Positions 35,047 to 46,066 of a stretch of 64,000 bases of DNA are shown here, in pieces. Every line of letters starts with the position of its first letter. Position 1 is the stretch's first letter. Both the position numbers and the translations under genes were made by a program. The stretch is from Plantago major (taxonomy: Eukaryota; Streptophyta; Magnoliopsida; Lamiales; Plantaginaceae): the NCBI GenBank assembly GCA_026545765.1, contig CM048843.1, positions 16,893,200-16,957,199 of the forward strand, written 5' to 3'. Below the pieces are notes generated by a model. That model did not search any database, had not been told where the DNA came from, and worked only from the letters and a program-made list of their open reading frames with translations.

Positions 35047-38000
35047 ATGTCACCCAAGAAGATGACCACCAAGAACCCTAAGGTCAAGATCATCGCTCCC
35101 CGAAAAGCAAGGAGGAAAGGAACTTAAGGTGTTGAATAACGCCTTCTGGGAAAGTTTACCCCATCGGACTGGAACCCTAACCACAAAATGAATTGGGGAG
35201 CTTTTCTAGTAAAGAGGTATGTACCAGCAGTTATACATTCAAAACCAGAAAGGAAACTGATATTGGGGATGCTGAAGAATTCCCATATCTACAAGGTTCT
35301 ATCTGCTGCACCCAGTGGACTATCCAAACTGGATGTACTGGAGTTCTATAAAAACTCCAAAATCTTCACAAAAGTTGTGAATGATGAAGAAGAGAAATAC
35401 ATGCAGACTGAAGTCCAAGGACAAGAAATTGTTCTAGACTGCAAGACTTTCTGCAAGTTATTCCGATTGAAAAATCGAGGAACAATTGAAGACGTCAACA
35501 TCAAGGACGCTTCCATGATTCAAGGCGTCAAAGAGCTATTTGAAGCAATCCAGTTAGAAAATGCACAAGGTTGCCCAGGAGACTTTGTTCTGAAAGCCAT
35601 CAGAACTAGTCATCTCCAGAAACACTAGAGTACTTTAGCTCTTATTCTGGTCCGTTGCTTTGATGGCAACAAAGGAGGAGTAGACCAGATAAGCATGGAG
35701 AGATGGATGATGATGCATCTTCTGAACAAGAAGCATGAAGGGCAGGAAACCCACTTCAATTGGGGGAAGTACGCCTTCAACAAATTCCTTGGACATATTG
35801 AGGAATTTGAGCCCAAAATCATCAATGGCCTTGCTGAGCCAAAGGCCAATATGCACTTTGGTCTCAGAATCTGTTACATTCTGGAAACAATGGGAATCAC
35901 TCTCAGAGAGAGGCAGAAATCGATCCACCAACTCCCTTTTCGACACGCTTTTGAAGAAAAGGAGAAACTTCTTCGAGAACGCACTTTTCGAAGGCGAAGA
36001 AGAAGAAAGCGCAAATAGGTGAGGAGGTCTCTGAGCAAGCTCAAGCTAAACCTCCAGTTGCCAAGAGAAAGAGGACTCATAGCAAAAGAGCCTCAAAGCC
36101 CCTAAGCAGACAAGAGGCGCAACCTTCTGGAGACAAGATCTCAGAAGATGTTGGACGCGCAAAAAGGCAACTCCAGAATGCCCCAAGAGTCCTGAACCAG
36201 AATGTTCCAGAACTCTCCAAAGATGATAGAAATATCATAGATGGGTCTGCACCAACACAGAATAGTGATTCTGAGGATGATGAAGTACTTGCAAAAGTAC
36301 TCAAAAGATTCAAGTATGAAACCCATGGAGGAGCATCAAGCTCAGCTCTTCAGAAAGACAAGAGCCCCTCTGCCCAGCAGGAAGAAGAAGGCCTGGGTGA
36401 GGAAGATAGAATGCTGGAAGATCCTGACATTGCTTCCACATTCACAATGCCAGCACTTAATATTGCTGAAGAAAACCCTGTTCTTGAATAGGTTCCTCAA
36501 CCTTCTGAGAGAGCTCAACTCTCAGAAAGGGATCAAACTGAGATGGAGACTCAGAATGATATTGCAGGGGAGAACAATAATGAGCACAGAGAGACTGTGG
36601 AATCACCACAAGTCCAAGAGATCAATGATCAGCCTGACCCTATTCAGGTAACAAAGATAGGTTGTATCTAACATGTCAACATAATTACATGTTAACTTGT
36701 TACTCATAAGCTGTATTTGTTACAGGCCAACATGGAGACACACTTTCAGGGGGAAGAAAACCCGTCCACCCCCTTGAATCAAGAAGAGGTTCCTCCAACC
36801 TCAGAACATCAAGAAGAGCCTGTCCCACAGGTAGTGAAGTTATCTCTGAACAAGAAATAACTAACTAAAAATGCTCTTATCTTATGTTCTAATATTCTTA
36901 ATGTCTCTTCATAGGCTCTAACTGAGGAAGTAGTGGTGGTGGAACCAACACCCCAAAACCTAGAGATTCCAGAGGCTGAAAAGCTTTCTGAGGAAGTATT
37001 TACTGAGCCTTCTGCTGAGAAGGTAAGTAATCAGTAATAGTCTTCTTCAAAGAATGCTCTGGAAAACCCACTACTAAAATTTCTTATGTTTGTTCTTACA
37101 GGCTCAGTCAGAAGGACAATTGGATGAAGAAACCGTTGTGTTATCTCTTCCAAAAGAAACTAAAACTGCTGAACAAGCAGTATCTGCAGAAAAGGTGCCA
37201 GAAACCTCCAAGGTTTCTGAGGAACATGTTACTGAGCTTCCTCACTTGGAAGTAAGTGAAGTCTCAGAAAGCACTTTTCCACCTATCTTTTCTGTTAATA
37301 GTTTCTAAACATATTTGATTTTAATTCTCAGGCTCAAGCAGAAAGAAAGGTTGATGAGGATCAGACTTCTCCTCACAACAAGGTATCTGAGGCCTCTGTG
37401 CCCAAGCAAGCAAAAATCCAAGCAGATGAGCCTAGTGTTTCTACACAGGTATGCTCAGAAAGCTTACTTTTGTACACAGATACTAACACAAGTGGTTTGA
37501 ACAAAACTAACTTGAACACCTTCTTTCAGGTTCAAAGTCTAGTGCCAGTTGATTTATTCAAGGCTTTCCAGAAGCACACTTTAAAGAAACATCTCAAGTG
37601 CTTGAATAATGGCGTAAACTCGTAAAGCGACCTTTCAGAATTAGCCAGAGTAATCGATGTCCCAGAAAAGAGAGCAATCGCCTTCAATCTGGAAGATTAT
37701 ATCCATGCATTGTTCCCAACAGAGTCCTACACATTTGCCACTCTGATGCATGAAGACTTCGTTCATGAAGTAGCACAGAGACTTATAGCAGATTTCAAGT
37801 CTGCGGATGCTCAAACCCAAGAGCAGATGGTTACCCATCCTGCCTTGCCCAGCAAGCTCACTACTTATCCTGCTGAACAAGAAGAAGTTAATGGGAGGAT
37901 GATTACATTCCCAAATGTGATCAACCTGGTTTCAGAAGATGACGAGGAGATGGACGAAAATGATTTTCAAGAACCTCCCTCTGAGCATCCAAACCAAGAA

Positions 38001-40235
38001 GCAAAAAACAAGAGTGATGATGATGATGATGATCAGAATGATGATCCCCAACCTGGACAAGGCGGGATTCAGAAAGCTAGCAAAGGAAGTGGAGAAAAGG
38101 CTACTCCTTCAAATGCTCAGAAAGCTCCATCATCATCACCTCCCAAGTCTCATCAAGATACCCAACAGGCTGAACACAATGATGCCATAGAAGAAATTTC
38201 AGCCGCTGAGTTTAGGATTGAACAACTGAGAAAGGTATTGGAAGAAGAGAAGAGAATCAACATTGAGACTCAAGCTCTTGTTGATGAAAAGGAAGCCAAA
38301 ATCAAGAAGCTCGAAGAAGCTAATGCCAAGGAATTGGCACTCCTAGGTGAGCAAAGAAATTTGAAAAATGCCATTGTTGTCACAGCTGCTGAGATAGATG
38401 CCATGGATGACAATGATGATGAAGAGCATGATGCTGAGACTGCATCATAAAGACCATCTACATCTTCTTAGAAGGCCAGCACACTTGATGGAAAGCCGAA
38501 GAAGATTGTCAATCTACAAACAATCCAAGAAAAGGATTATGATAGTGATGCTGAAACCCACAACTTGATTACTGAAGCAGAAGATGAGAGACTTGTCACT
38601 CAGCATAAAAGAGCCCTACCTGCTCCTCATATATTCTCTGCACCAAGTAGTTCAACAAGTGAAGAGCACCATGCAAGGAACAGTGTCTTTTTAGAGCTCA
38701 GAAAGACACTAGTTGCCCAAGATACAGAAGTGCTAAAATCCGTCCCAGAAGAGATGAAGCCATTGGCTGCTGCTTTACTCAACAGAGCAACCAAAGATAG
38801 CTCTCTCGAGAAAGACCTAGGGTTGGTCAGGATGAGGATTGTAACAATGCTAATGCACATTGAATGAAGCGACCATCTTTACGCAAGCCAACGCTGTCCT
38901 AAGACCACTTGAAGAGCTCAATAGAAAGGAGCAGGAACTGGTTAAGCAGAACACAGAGCTGAAGAAAGAACTTCAAGAATTAGTCAGGTTGCACAACAAT
39001 CTCCAGAAAAACTTTGAAACTCTCTCTGAAGCTTATGCTATCATGAGTCAGTCATTCATGACTAAGGGGGAAGAAGAGATGCCTCAGAAAGGCAGAAGAA
39101 GAAAAAGAAAACAATCAATTCCTCCCTCCTCAAGTCAACTTGTCATTAAGAACACCACTGGAGACACCCTTGCTGAAGAAGTTGTTCCAGATCAACCAGC
39201 CAGAAGGCTGAGAAGTATGATAACTAGGGGAACCAAGTCCCTTAGGATCTCAGATGGGAACAACCAGAATAATCCTGAAGAAGGAGAAGACCAAAAAGAA
39301 GGAGAGGTAAGAGGTCAAGAAAGCTGCAAGTCTCCAATTTTGGACTTCAATGATGATGAGGATGAATCTGACACAGATGAACATCCACTTCACAAGAAAA
39401 GGAGACAATCAACTACTTCACAACCTCCTCTGGCAGCAAGACCTTTAGCGTAACCCCTTCCGAAATACCAAGTCATTACAAGGAACATCCACCAAAGACA
39501 TTTCAAGGCAGAAGAAAGGGTTAGAGGATCTCTCGAGAAGGCCACCAAATGTAAAAAGCAAGAAGGGATTTCCAGTTTGGCAGAATAAACAATGAAACAC
39601 ATCAAGAAAGACCAACTGATGCCCACATTGAGTATATGAAGACTAGTAATGAAGAATCTTCATATAGGTGCATTCTGAACAAGAGAGGGTATTGGATTCT
39701 GGAACTACAACACCTACTTGTCAATGATAAGTTTCCAACTCCTATCCTCAACCAGATCCTGAAATGGAGAGAAGGCAAGCCACAATTGCTAAAACATGAG
39801 CACCTTCATGCCTCGCTAAACTTTGAAGTAGAAAAGAGGAATGAAGCCAGAAAGATGGATCTTTCTTTTGCCTGTCCTTACCCAAAACCTGATGATGTAC
39901 ACAAGGTAAGAAAACTGGATGGTAGCTACAGCAGGAAGAACAAACTAGGTGTTTCAACCTATGAGTCATTCTATATGACATTGGATGAATACCTAGATGA
40001 TATACACTATCTGGAAGAAATATACAAGTATTTCAACCTATCTCAGCTGCAAGTAGACCATGCCTGGGTCTGGGAAAAGTACTTCTGGGTCAAATACTTT
40101 CTACGGAAGAATCACAAACTTGGCAAGAGTTACCATGAAATATGTGACTTATCCAGAAAGACAGAGCTCTCTGTCAGAAGGATTCTTTATGACTATGTCC
40201 AAGAATGCAGAAAAGTGGATGATCATGTCAACTGA
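35047..40235 (+). pseudogene. Copia third ORF (Sirevirus 'env-like' position), intron-bearing
   Basis: A long coding region follows pol, where Sireviruses carry an envelope-like or additional ORF. Pieces: a basic start (MSPKKMTTKNPKVK, 35047); a conserved-looking domain at 35188-35980 (FYKNSKIFTKVVNDEE, CKTFCKLFRLKN, then WMMMHLLNKKHEG, GLRICYILETMGI) resembling proteins annotated as 'putative plant transposon protein'; an acidic, repeat-like middle (36020-37530) split by five introns; an acidic coiled-coil region (37530-38880) with a poly-Asp run; a second coiled coil with a basic KKGRRRKRK-like patch (38860-39453); and a C-terminal domain rich in aromatic residues (39636-40235). Nonsense codons lie at about 35626, 36489, 37623, 38448 and 38490, with a frameshift near 35980. 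No transmembrane segment or signal peptide was seen, so an envelope role is not supported. Function unknown. Confidence 0.65.
36648..37529 (+). other. Five consecutive phase-0 introns in the copia third ORF
   Basis: Introns with GT-AG ends at 36648-36725 (78 bp), 36831-36914 (84), 37023-37101 (79), 37252-37331 (80) and 37449-37529 (81). Donors read GTAACA, GTAGTG, GTAAGT, GTAAGT and GTATGC; acceptors TTACAG, TCATAG, TTACAG, TCTCAG and TTTCAG. The four exons between them are 105, 108, 150 and 117 bp, all multiples of three, and joining them keeps one open frame throughout. Three of the four start with GCT-CA/GCT-CT (Ala-Gln/Ala-Leu) and encode similar Glu/Ser/Val-rich peptides (SEEVFTEPSAEK, VSEEHVTELPHLE), so the exon-intron module seems to have multiplied. 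Confidence 0.8.
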
Positions 40236-40648
40236 TCCAGAAAGGGTGCTGAAGAACTTGATGTATCTAAACCCAAGTTGCATTTCTGAAGACTTGAAGA
40301 CTAGTAACATTAGAATACTCTCTTGGAGCTTGGACTCTCCTATGTTCTAATTTACTTAGTATGTTTTATTACTTTTTGTAATCTTGCTGATTGTTTCTAA
40401 AATTCTCTATATGTAAAAGTTGCATCTCTTTCAGAACGTACTATCTGAAGATCATACTCTCAGATACATTTTAATAGATGACAACTTATCAGCAAAGATC
40501 ACTTCTTGTGATTTGGTTGATGTTTACTTTCTGCACGTAATTCAACTAAAATTGAATATCATTTGAAATGATTAAGTGGTGGATTGTTTTCTCTTCCAGG
40601 ATTACAATTTTGTAATACGACTCGAAAGATAGTCATGGATGACTGATC
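40236..40648. other. Copia 3' untranslated region
   Basis: No reading frame; T-rich sequence between the third ORF and the polypurine tract. Confidence 0.5.
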
Positions 40649-40663
40649 AAAAAGGGGGAAATT
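40649..40663 (+). other. Copia polypurine tract
   Basis: AAAAAGGGGGAAATT immediately before the 3' LTR; the expected plus-strand primer position. Confidence 0.85.
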
Positions 40664-42085
40664 TGTTAGGAATATCTGTTAGTATTTTGATCACTCATCA
40701 CATGTTCTTATCTTAGCCAGAAAGGTGATTAAGTACTCTTGGTTCACTTGAACATTGTAAAAGAGGAAATCACTGAGTATGATTAGTCTAGTAAATCTTG
40801 TATTAGGATTATAGGTCTCTGAGTGTAATTTTTCATTTCAAGAAGACCATGAAGATCAATCCTAGCAATAGAGCTTTTCTGAAGATTAGAAGACTGAAGA
40901 TTGCACAAGGTTTATGAAGACACAAAGGTTTAGTCTAACTCAGAAAGACTATGTCCTTAATCCTTTCTTAAGTATATTAACTTACTTTCGAAATATGATT
41001 CTGGACATATGACATCATGAGTATGGAGCATGCAAGCCATCAGAAAGGCTCATGTATCCGTTGAGACTATAGGACAATGAACAGTACTATGCATTAAATG
41101 CATCACAGAATCGCAAAAGCAGTCCTCTGAAAAATGAGATAGTGACTGCTGAGTACATAGTTCAAGATATAAACGGATATAATTTGATGGAGAGCACAAC
41201 GGATATAATTCAAACGCCTCTCAAATTTATCTATATATATCACACACTTAGATGCTTGAAAAACATACCTTAGAACGCTCTATCTTGCAAAATTACCATC
41301 AAGCCAAGTATTCTCTCAAGCACTCTACTACCCTTTCTGAAAGCTTTCTGTTGCTTGAAGAATCACTAGTAGTTCTAAGTTGTCCTGAACCTTAACAAGA
41401 GATTGTTATTCGTGAAAGAGTTGAACTATCAGATACCCTTTCTGAAGTTCATTTTCCAGAACGGACATCAATTACTTGGGTCAAGAAGAGGCATCGCCAT
41501 CCAGAACAAGTGTATTAAGTAGTCTCGTTCTGATTGGCTCTCTGAAAACATAACTGAAAAGTTATACGAGAAGCCTCTCTGACAAACCTTATAACCAACA
41601 CCATCAAGGCGTGGAGTAGAGGAAGCACTTGATTTGGGAAATCAAGGAATAACTCCAAGGTTATCTGAGTAGAGGAAGTACTTAGCTCTAGGAGCTGCGG
41701 AATAACTCAGGGGGAACATTTGGTTGGGAACCATTTGTTTAAGAATCTTAGAATAGGATTATTATAAGGTGAACTCAATTATCTATTCTAGTGAATTCTA
41801 GGTCTCAGAAAAACCGAAGTGGATTAGTTGGAGGATTACGCCACCTCCAGATACCACTATACTTGCTGTGTCATTTACCTTTCTGTATTTACATTTCAGC
41901 AAAGCACACACACATACATACTTATTGTTTCTGCACTTACCTATCTTAAAGTCTTCCGCGCTCTGATTTGAAGTATCAGAAACCCCCAGGTTTCTGAGAA
42001 ACTGTGTTTATTGACAAAAGTTTTAAAAAGTTTTAAAAGACTATTCACCCCCTAGTCTTTTACTTTGCCGTTATCTGGACCAACA
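40664..42085 (+). repeat. Copia 3' LTR
   Basis: 1,422 bp beginning TGTTAGGAATATC and ending GACCAACA. Very similar to the 5' LTR, with scattered substitutions and a few short indels (for example near 41080-41120 and a duplicated AAAAAGTTTT at about 42020). Confidence 0.92.
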
Positions 42086-42922
42086 CTGGGATTCGAACTC
42101 AGAACCACTACAATCAACAGTTTCTGTAAGCATGCTTATGACCAGTCGCAGTTAATGGTTTAAACAAAAACAAACTAAACTTGTAGTAGTGCTGTAGCTT
42201 CCCAAACAAAATAAAACAGTTGATCAAAAAAAAAAAAAAAAAAGAGCATGCTTAGAAGTCAAACAGGTTCAGAGAGTTTATAAATACAACACCATCATAC
42301 AGTAAGTGTAGAAAGCAAGAAGGCACGTCATGGCTAACAAAACATAAAATAACCGCCCCGCAAACTTTAACTCGCAACACCACACACGAAAAGAGGAACT
42401 TACCGAAGGTCGAACGAAAAGCAAGTTTGGCAGCAAACACAAGCAAGGTTCTATGTGAAAGAAAGAAGATTGGCGATGCGGTGGGCAATCAATGGTAATG
42501 TACAAAGAAGGGATGGAAGGAGGCTCGGTAGTTTTGTGTCACGGTTTAAGGGAAAAAAATGTAGGTTTAGGCCCTGTTTACCACTAGCTTTCCAGCTAGT
42601 TTGAGAAAGAGCTGGAAGAAGGCGATAAAACACAGGATAATTAGGATTCTCTTAGTAACGATTAGGATTAAATTTAGGAAAAGAGAGAGAAGGAATCCAA
42701 GAATTAGTAAAACTCTTAACAAAGCTAGGCTAACGTTATAAACTTCCAGCAGATTAGGAGAAGAGTTTATTAAAGCTAGGTAACAATATAACTAAAATAA
42801 ATTAGCAAAAAGTCATTAATTAAACTTAAGTAAATTACGGGGTTTCACATCGATAGTTATCCACTTATATATATAAAGAATATTGTAATATAACTTATCG
42901 TTTGGATATAAAAGTAAATCAT
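42086..42922. other. Right arm of the large Helitron, non-coding
   Basis: No supported gene. The first bases after the copia LTR (CTGGGATTCGAACTC) resemble, on the minus strand, an RNA polymerase III B-box (GAGTTCGAATCCC), so a tRNA-derived SINE fragment is possible; no A-box or poly-A tail was found. An A-homopolymer lies at about 42227-42243, and repeated CTAG(C/G) words at about 42580-42790. Confidence 0.35.
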
Positions 42923-42943
42923 GTCGTGGAAACGCCACAGTAG
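42923..42943 (+). other. Helitron 3' terminus
   Basis: CGTGGAAACGCCACAGTAG: a GTGG / CCAC stem with a 5-base loop, one spacer base and the terminal GTAG, followed by host T42944. The family consensus is CTRR, so the C is changed. The position is fixed independently by the match of the outer sequence to CRP-C. Confidence 0.72.
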
Positions 42944-43143
42944 TTTACATAATTAAAGCGGAGAGATTAAATGGTGATTTTGTGTAACTTGTGAGGGGGC
43001 ACAATTTCTAGAGAGAATGGAGTAACGGCACACATAAATATGGGTCATTAATAATATCTGTTTAGTAAAGACGTTCAAGGTGTATAAATTATTGCAAGGA
43101 ATTAGTGTTCATAACTTAACAGCTCATTAATATATTAGTGTCT
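42944..43143. promoter_or_regulatory. CRP-B proximal upstream region
   Basis: About 200 bp remain collinear with the upstream region of CRP-C (TTTACATAATTAAAG, GAGAGAATGGAGTAACGG, AAATATGGGTCATTAATAAT, TGTATAAATTATTGCAAGGA). Everything farther upstream was displaced by the Helitron, so CRP-B depends on this stretch or on Helitron-derived sequence. TATAAATTATT at about 43082 is a possible TATA box, close to 60 bp before the start codon. Confidence 0.5.
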
Positions 43144-43524
43144 ATGATAAAAATGAAAGGTAACTCAACAATATTTGTGTTCGTATTCAGCACCTTCATG
43201 TTCCTTCAGAACACATCCGCAGTGGTTTTGACATCAGCACCAAAGGTTCAAGAAAATTGTACGACATCAGCACCAAAGGTTCGGGAAGATTGTACCTTGA
43301 CACCATATTTGCGTTACTTAAGAGATTCAAATTGTCTAAAACAGGATGAATTTACCCCTGGCCATAAAAAATGCTGTGAAACATTGATTGCTGCATACTG
43401 TGGAAACAAATGCCCACACAACGATAGAACACGCGAATTGAGTTATTTTTTATCTTTCCTTAGTGAAAAAAAAGCGTATTGTGAATTTCTCTATGGTGAA
43501 GGTGACATTTATTGTTACACTTGA
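43144..43524 (+). CDS. CRP-B: small secreted cysteine-rich protein
   Basis: 126 codons from ATG 43144 (a second in-frame ATG at 43153 is equally good) to TGA 43524. Residues 4-30 form a signal peptide: a lysine, then the hydrophobic TIFVFVFSTFMFL and a likely cleavage site near NTSA. The mature part holds nine cysteines, including CC (KCCETL), YCGNKC and a C-terminal YCEFLYGEGDIYCYT. Before the core there is an 11-residue tandem repeat around TSAPKV(Q/R)E(N/D)C, from a 33-bp DNA repeat. The CC...C...YC spacing faintly recalls the prolamin-like/ECA1 gametogenesis-related peptides, but this is only a guess. Intronless as read; intact. Confidence 0.78.
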   Translation: MIKMKGNSTIFVFVFSTFMFLQNTSAVVLTSAPKVQENCTTSAPKVREDCTLTPYLRYLRDSNCLKQDEFTPGHKKCCETLIAAYCGNKCPHNDRTRELSYFLSFLSEKKAYCEFLYGEGDIYCYT

Positions 43525-43810
43525 GGTGCAAGTTAGAGATTTAGAGTTGTGGGAATAAAATGAACTCAGTAGTATGTTGACCAAAATAAGTTAGTACATG
43601 GGTGCATAATTTGTCATGGACACATATCTATATTCAAATAGATATGAATGGAGCATATGACAATTTGTTTTTAACAAAAATATTACATTATAAGTTTATT
43701 TGAATTTTCATAACACGTGTTACCCATTTTCTTTCCTTTAATTTGTAACTATGATCTTATCCTAAATGCATACCTAAGCAACATTTGGAAACCCTGACAC
43801 CCCTACTTAG
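43525..43810. other. CRP-B 3' flank
   Basis: Collinear with the CRP-C 3' flank (61896-62130) up to TTTGGAA at about 43790, with shared words GGGAATAAAATGAACTC and AAATGCATACCTAAG. No gene. Confidence 0.6.
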
Positions 43811-44495
43811 GGCATTATTGTATCTTCTCGTCCGTAACTAATTGATATATTATAGTAAATGATGAGATTAATGGTTTGCTCTATGTTGGTAGTCAGCGGG
43901 CTTCACTCTCTCATTCTCCTCTCCATTCTAGTGATTGTTGGGTTTCGTGTAAAGGCTGGTAGCCATTGTTATCTTGCTTGCTAGGTTGTTGCTAGTTATT
44001 TTTTGTTTATGAGAATGCTGTTATTATTGAAAAAAACTGATAGTAATCAAGCCGCTCGCGAAACAATTCGATCAACACTCAGATCGAGCTCGAGACCAGT
44101 AACGCGAGCTTGAATCGATCACCCTGGCAAAATGATCGAATTAAGCTCGCGAATTGCTCTAGAGCAATAATTAATTTAGTGTATATTTAAATTTATTTAT
44201 TTATTTACATATACATAAATAAAAATCGTAACTTAAGTTGTCTTTCCCTTAAGTAAAAAAAGCTCATTCTAAAAATCAGATTCTCAGATCTAGAAAATGA
44301 ATTCATTTTTGAGCTCTAACGAGTCGGCCATACGAGCAAAAGAAAGTTTTTTTCGATTTCATGGACAACTCGATATTTTAACGAACCGATCACAAGCACG
44401 ATCATGAAAAGCTCGCCGATCACGAGCAGGCTTGAAATTCTGATCACGAGCCGATCAGTGATCCATTAAGCCAAAGCTCGACTCGTTAACAACCC
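43811..44495. mobile_element. Insertion plus local inversion between CRP-B and TRM11 copy 2
   Basis: The first ~70 bp (TAGGGCATTATTGTATC ... TAACTAATTGATATATT) are the reverse complement of the corresponding part of the CRP-C flank (about 62125-62185). They are followed by about 600 bp absent from CRP-C. The inserted DNA is rich in GCTCG/GAGCTC words (GCTCGCGAA, GATCGAGCTCGAG, AAAGCTCGACTCG) and ends GTTAACAACCCAGCCCTA, a sequence type seen at the ends of dispersed plant repeats. After it the CRP-C-like flank resumes at 44504. Probably a transposon that carried or triggered the inversion; the family is uncertain. Confidence 0.45.
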
Positions 44496-44700
44496 AGCCC
44501 TAAGTAACAGATACAACATGAGAAACTGAGATTTTTAAATCTTTACTTACATAAAATTCTAGTTTTTCAAATCCTAACATTGTTATTAATGGGGAACATT
44601 GGATGTGATCGAAATGCGTAATTCGTGCATGTCATTAATCACGTATCAAGTCAAGGCATTTACGGATTGGTTTGTTTTCGGTACACAAACGTTGTATGCG
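44496..44700. other. Resumed CRP flank up to the TRM11 duplication breakpoint
   Basis: Matches 62185-62338 (AAATCCTAACATTG, CATTTACGGATTG) and then changes, between about 44682 and 44700, into TRM11 intron 2. This is a duplication or recombination breakpoint. Confidence 0.55.
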
Positions 44701-46066
44701 CACAATGTGGTGTGATTCTCCTGTTTGTTGGATTCCCTGTAATTCTCTACTCTGTTTATATAGGTCCACATATGCCCAGATTGATCCATGTTACGTATTT
44801 ATTTATATTTTGAATGTGTTTCCCTTGTTAAATTAATCTTTTTGGTGGGTGTCCTAAAAATTTTCACGTCTTTATTGATTTTTCGGTATTGCATAATCTT
44901 TCCTAACATAATATCACTTTTTAGGGGAAGGTGAACTTGCGGAAGCCTGAACATAAGTTCTTTCTTATGGATAATGATGTTTATGAGTCAGAGAGTAATG
45001 GGCTCCCACCCGTCGTTGAAAGGCGAATCTTTTTTGGTCGAGAGGTTGGGGTATCTGATAGGAAGCTTCTCCAAACTTATCAGTTAAAGAGCCGAAAATA
45101 TCTTGGTCCCACAGCCATGGATGCAGAAATGGCTTTTCTGATGGCAAATCAAGCACAAGTTAAAACTGGGAAACTTGTTTTTGATCCTTTTGTTGGTACT
45201 GGAAGCATTCTGATTGGGGCTGCTCATTTTGGAGCAATGACGATGGTTAGTGATTTGCTGTTTGTGAGGAATTAATTGATTGTTCTAGTTAACTCCAGTT
45301 TACTTTTGTAGCACATGTCATTTTATCTACCCCTGCTCCCTGACTTAATAAGAACAATTCAGGGTGCAGATATTGATATTCGGGTGGTGCGTGATGGTCG
45401 TGGCCCTGATTGTAATGTCTGGAGTAATTTTAAGCAGGTATTGCTGGCTTCACCCTTTCAAGTTCTCTGAAAGTTTTATTGCTACAAGTTAAATATTTCA
45501 CCACCTTTGAACAGTTTCATGGACAGGAGTTTTTTTTTTGATTTTGCTGCCTGAATCCTGGTAGATTCATACTTGGAAAAGTTGATAAAAGATTCTTCTG
45601 AATGTGATACTTACTAGTACTAACCGTGGCGATGCCACGGTATTGTTTACTTTTAATAATAAATATAGGAGAAGAACATAATAAATTAGTCGGAGTCAAA
45701 CTTCATTGTAAACATCATTAGTTGTGATGTCGGTGGGTAGTGACGGTAGTCCTTCTTCATTAAGTACTTTTGTTATGGTTACTATAGAAAATATAAAATA
45801 CGACGGGCAATGACTAATATGCTTTAAAAGGGGTTGGATTCAACCCAGTCCGAACCCGTTCAGGACCTGATGACTTAATAACAAATATTTTATCGTATTC
45901 TACCCACCCATAAATTTAACTGATTAAAAATAAAATTGAATTCCTCAAACCCAAACCAAAATAAAATACTAAAAGTGCATAACAAAACTAACAAGGTATG
46001 TTCCCAATGTTCCGCTCCGGAATGGTATGCCCCCCTTTCCCCCCGGGCCACACACATAAATTATTA

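Larger units (their letters stand above)
26962..42085 (+). mobile_element. Ty1/copia retrotransposon, Sirevirus-like, 15.1 kb
   Basis: Two LTRs of about 1.42 kb begin TGTTAGGAATATCTG and end GACCAACA. A methionine-tRNA primer-binding site follows the first, and a polypurine tract precedes the second. The domain order gag, protease, integrase, reverse transcriptase, RNase H is copia. Great length, a long gag with a coiled-coil tail and a large extra reading frame after pol point to the Sirevirus (SIRE/Maximus) lineage. The flanking 5-mers are CTATG (left) and CTGGG (right), so the duplication is mutated or one side was rearranged. The LTRs appear to differ by only a few percent, yet every reading frame carries stops or shifts. 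The element is nested in the large Helitron. Confidence 0.9.

Noticed and set aside
35188-40235. Envelope glycoprotein of a retrovirus-like element
   Set aside because: The position fits the 'env-like' ORF of Sireviruses, but I see no signal peptide, transmembrane segment or fusion-peptide-like stretch, so only the position is noted.
42086-42130. tRNA gene next to the copia LTR
   Set aside because: A B-box-like GAGTTCGAATCCC is present on the minus strand, but no cloverleaf or A-box can be formed; SINE or tRNA-like debris at most.
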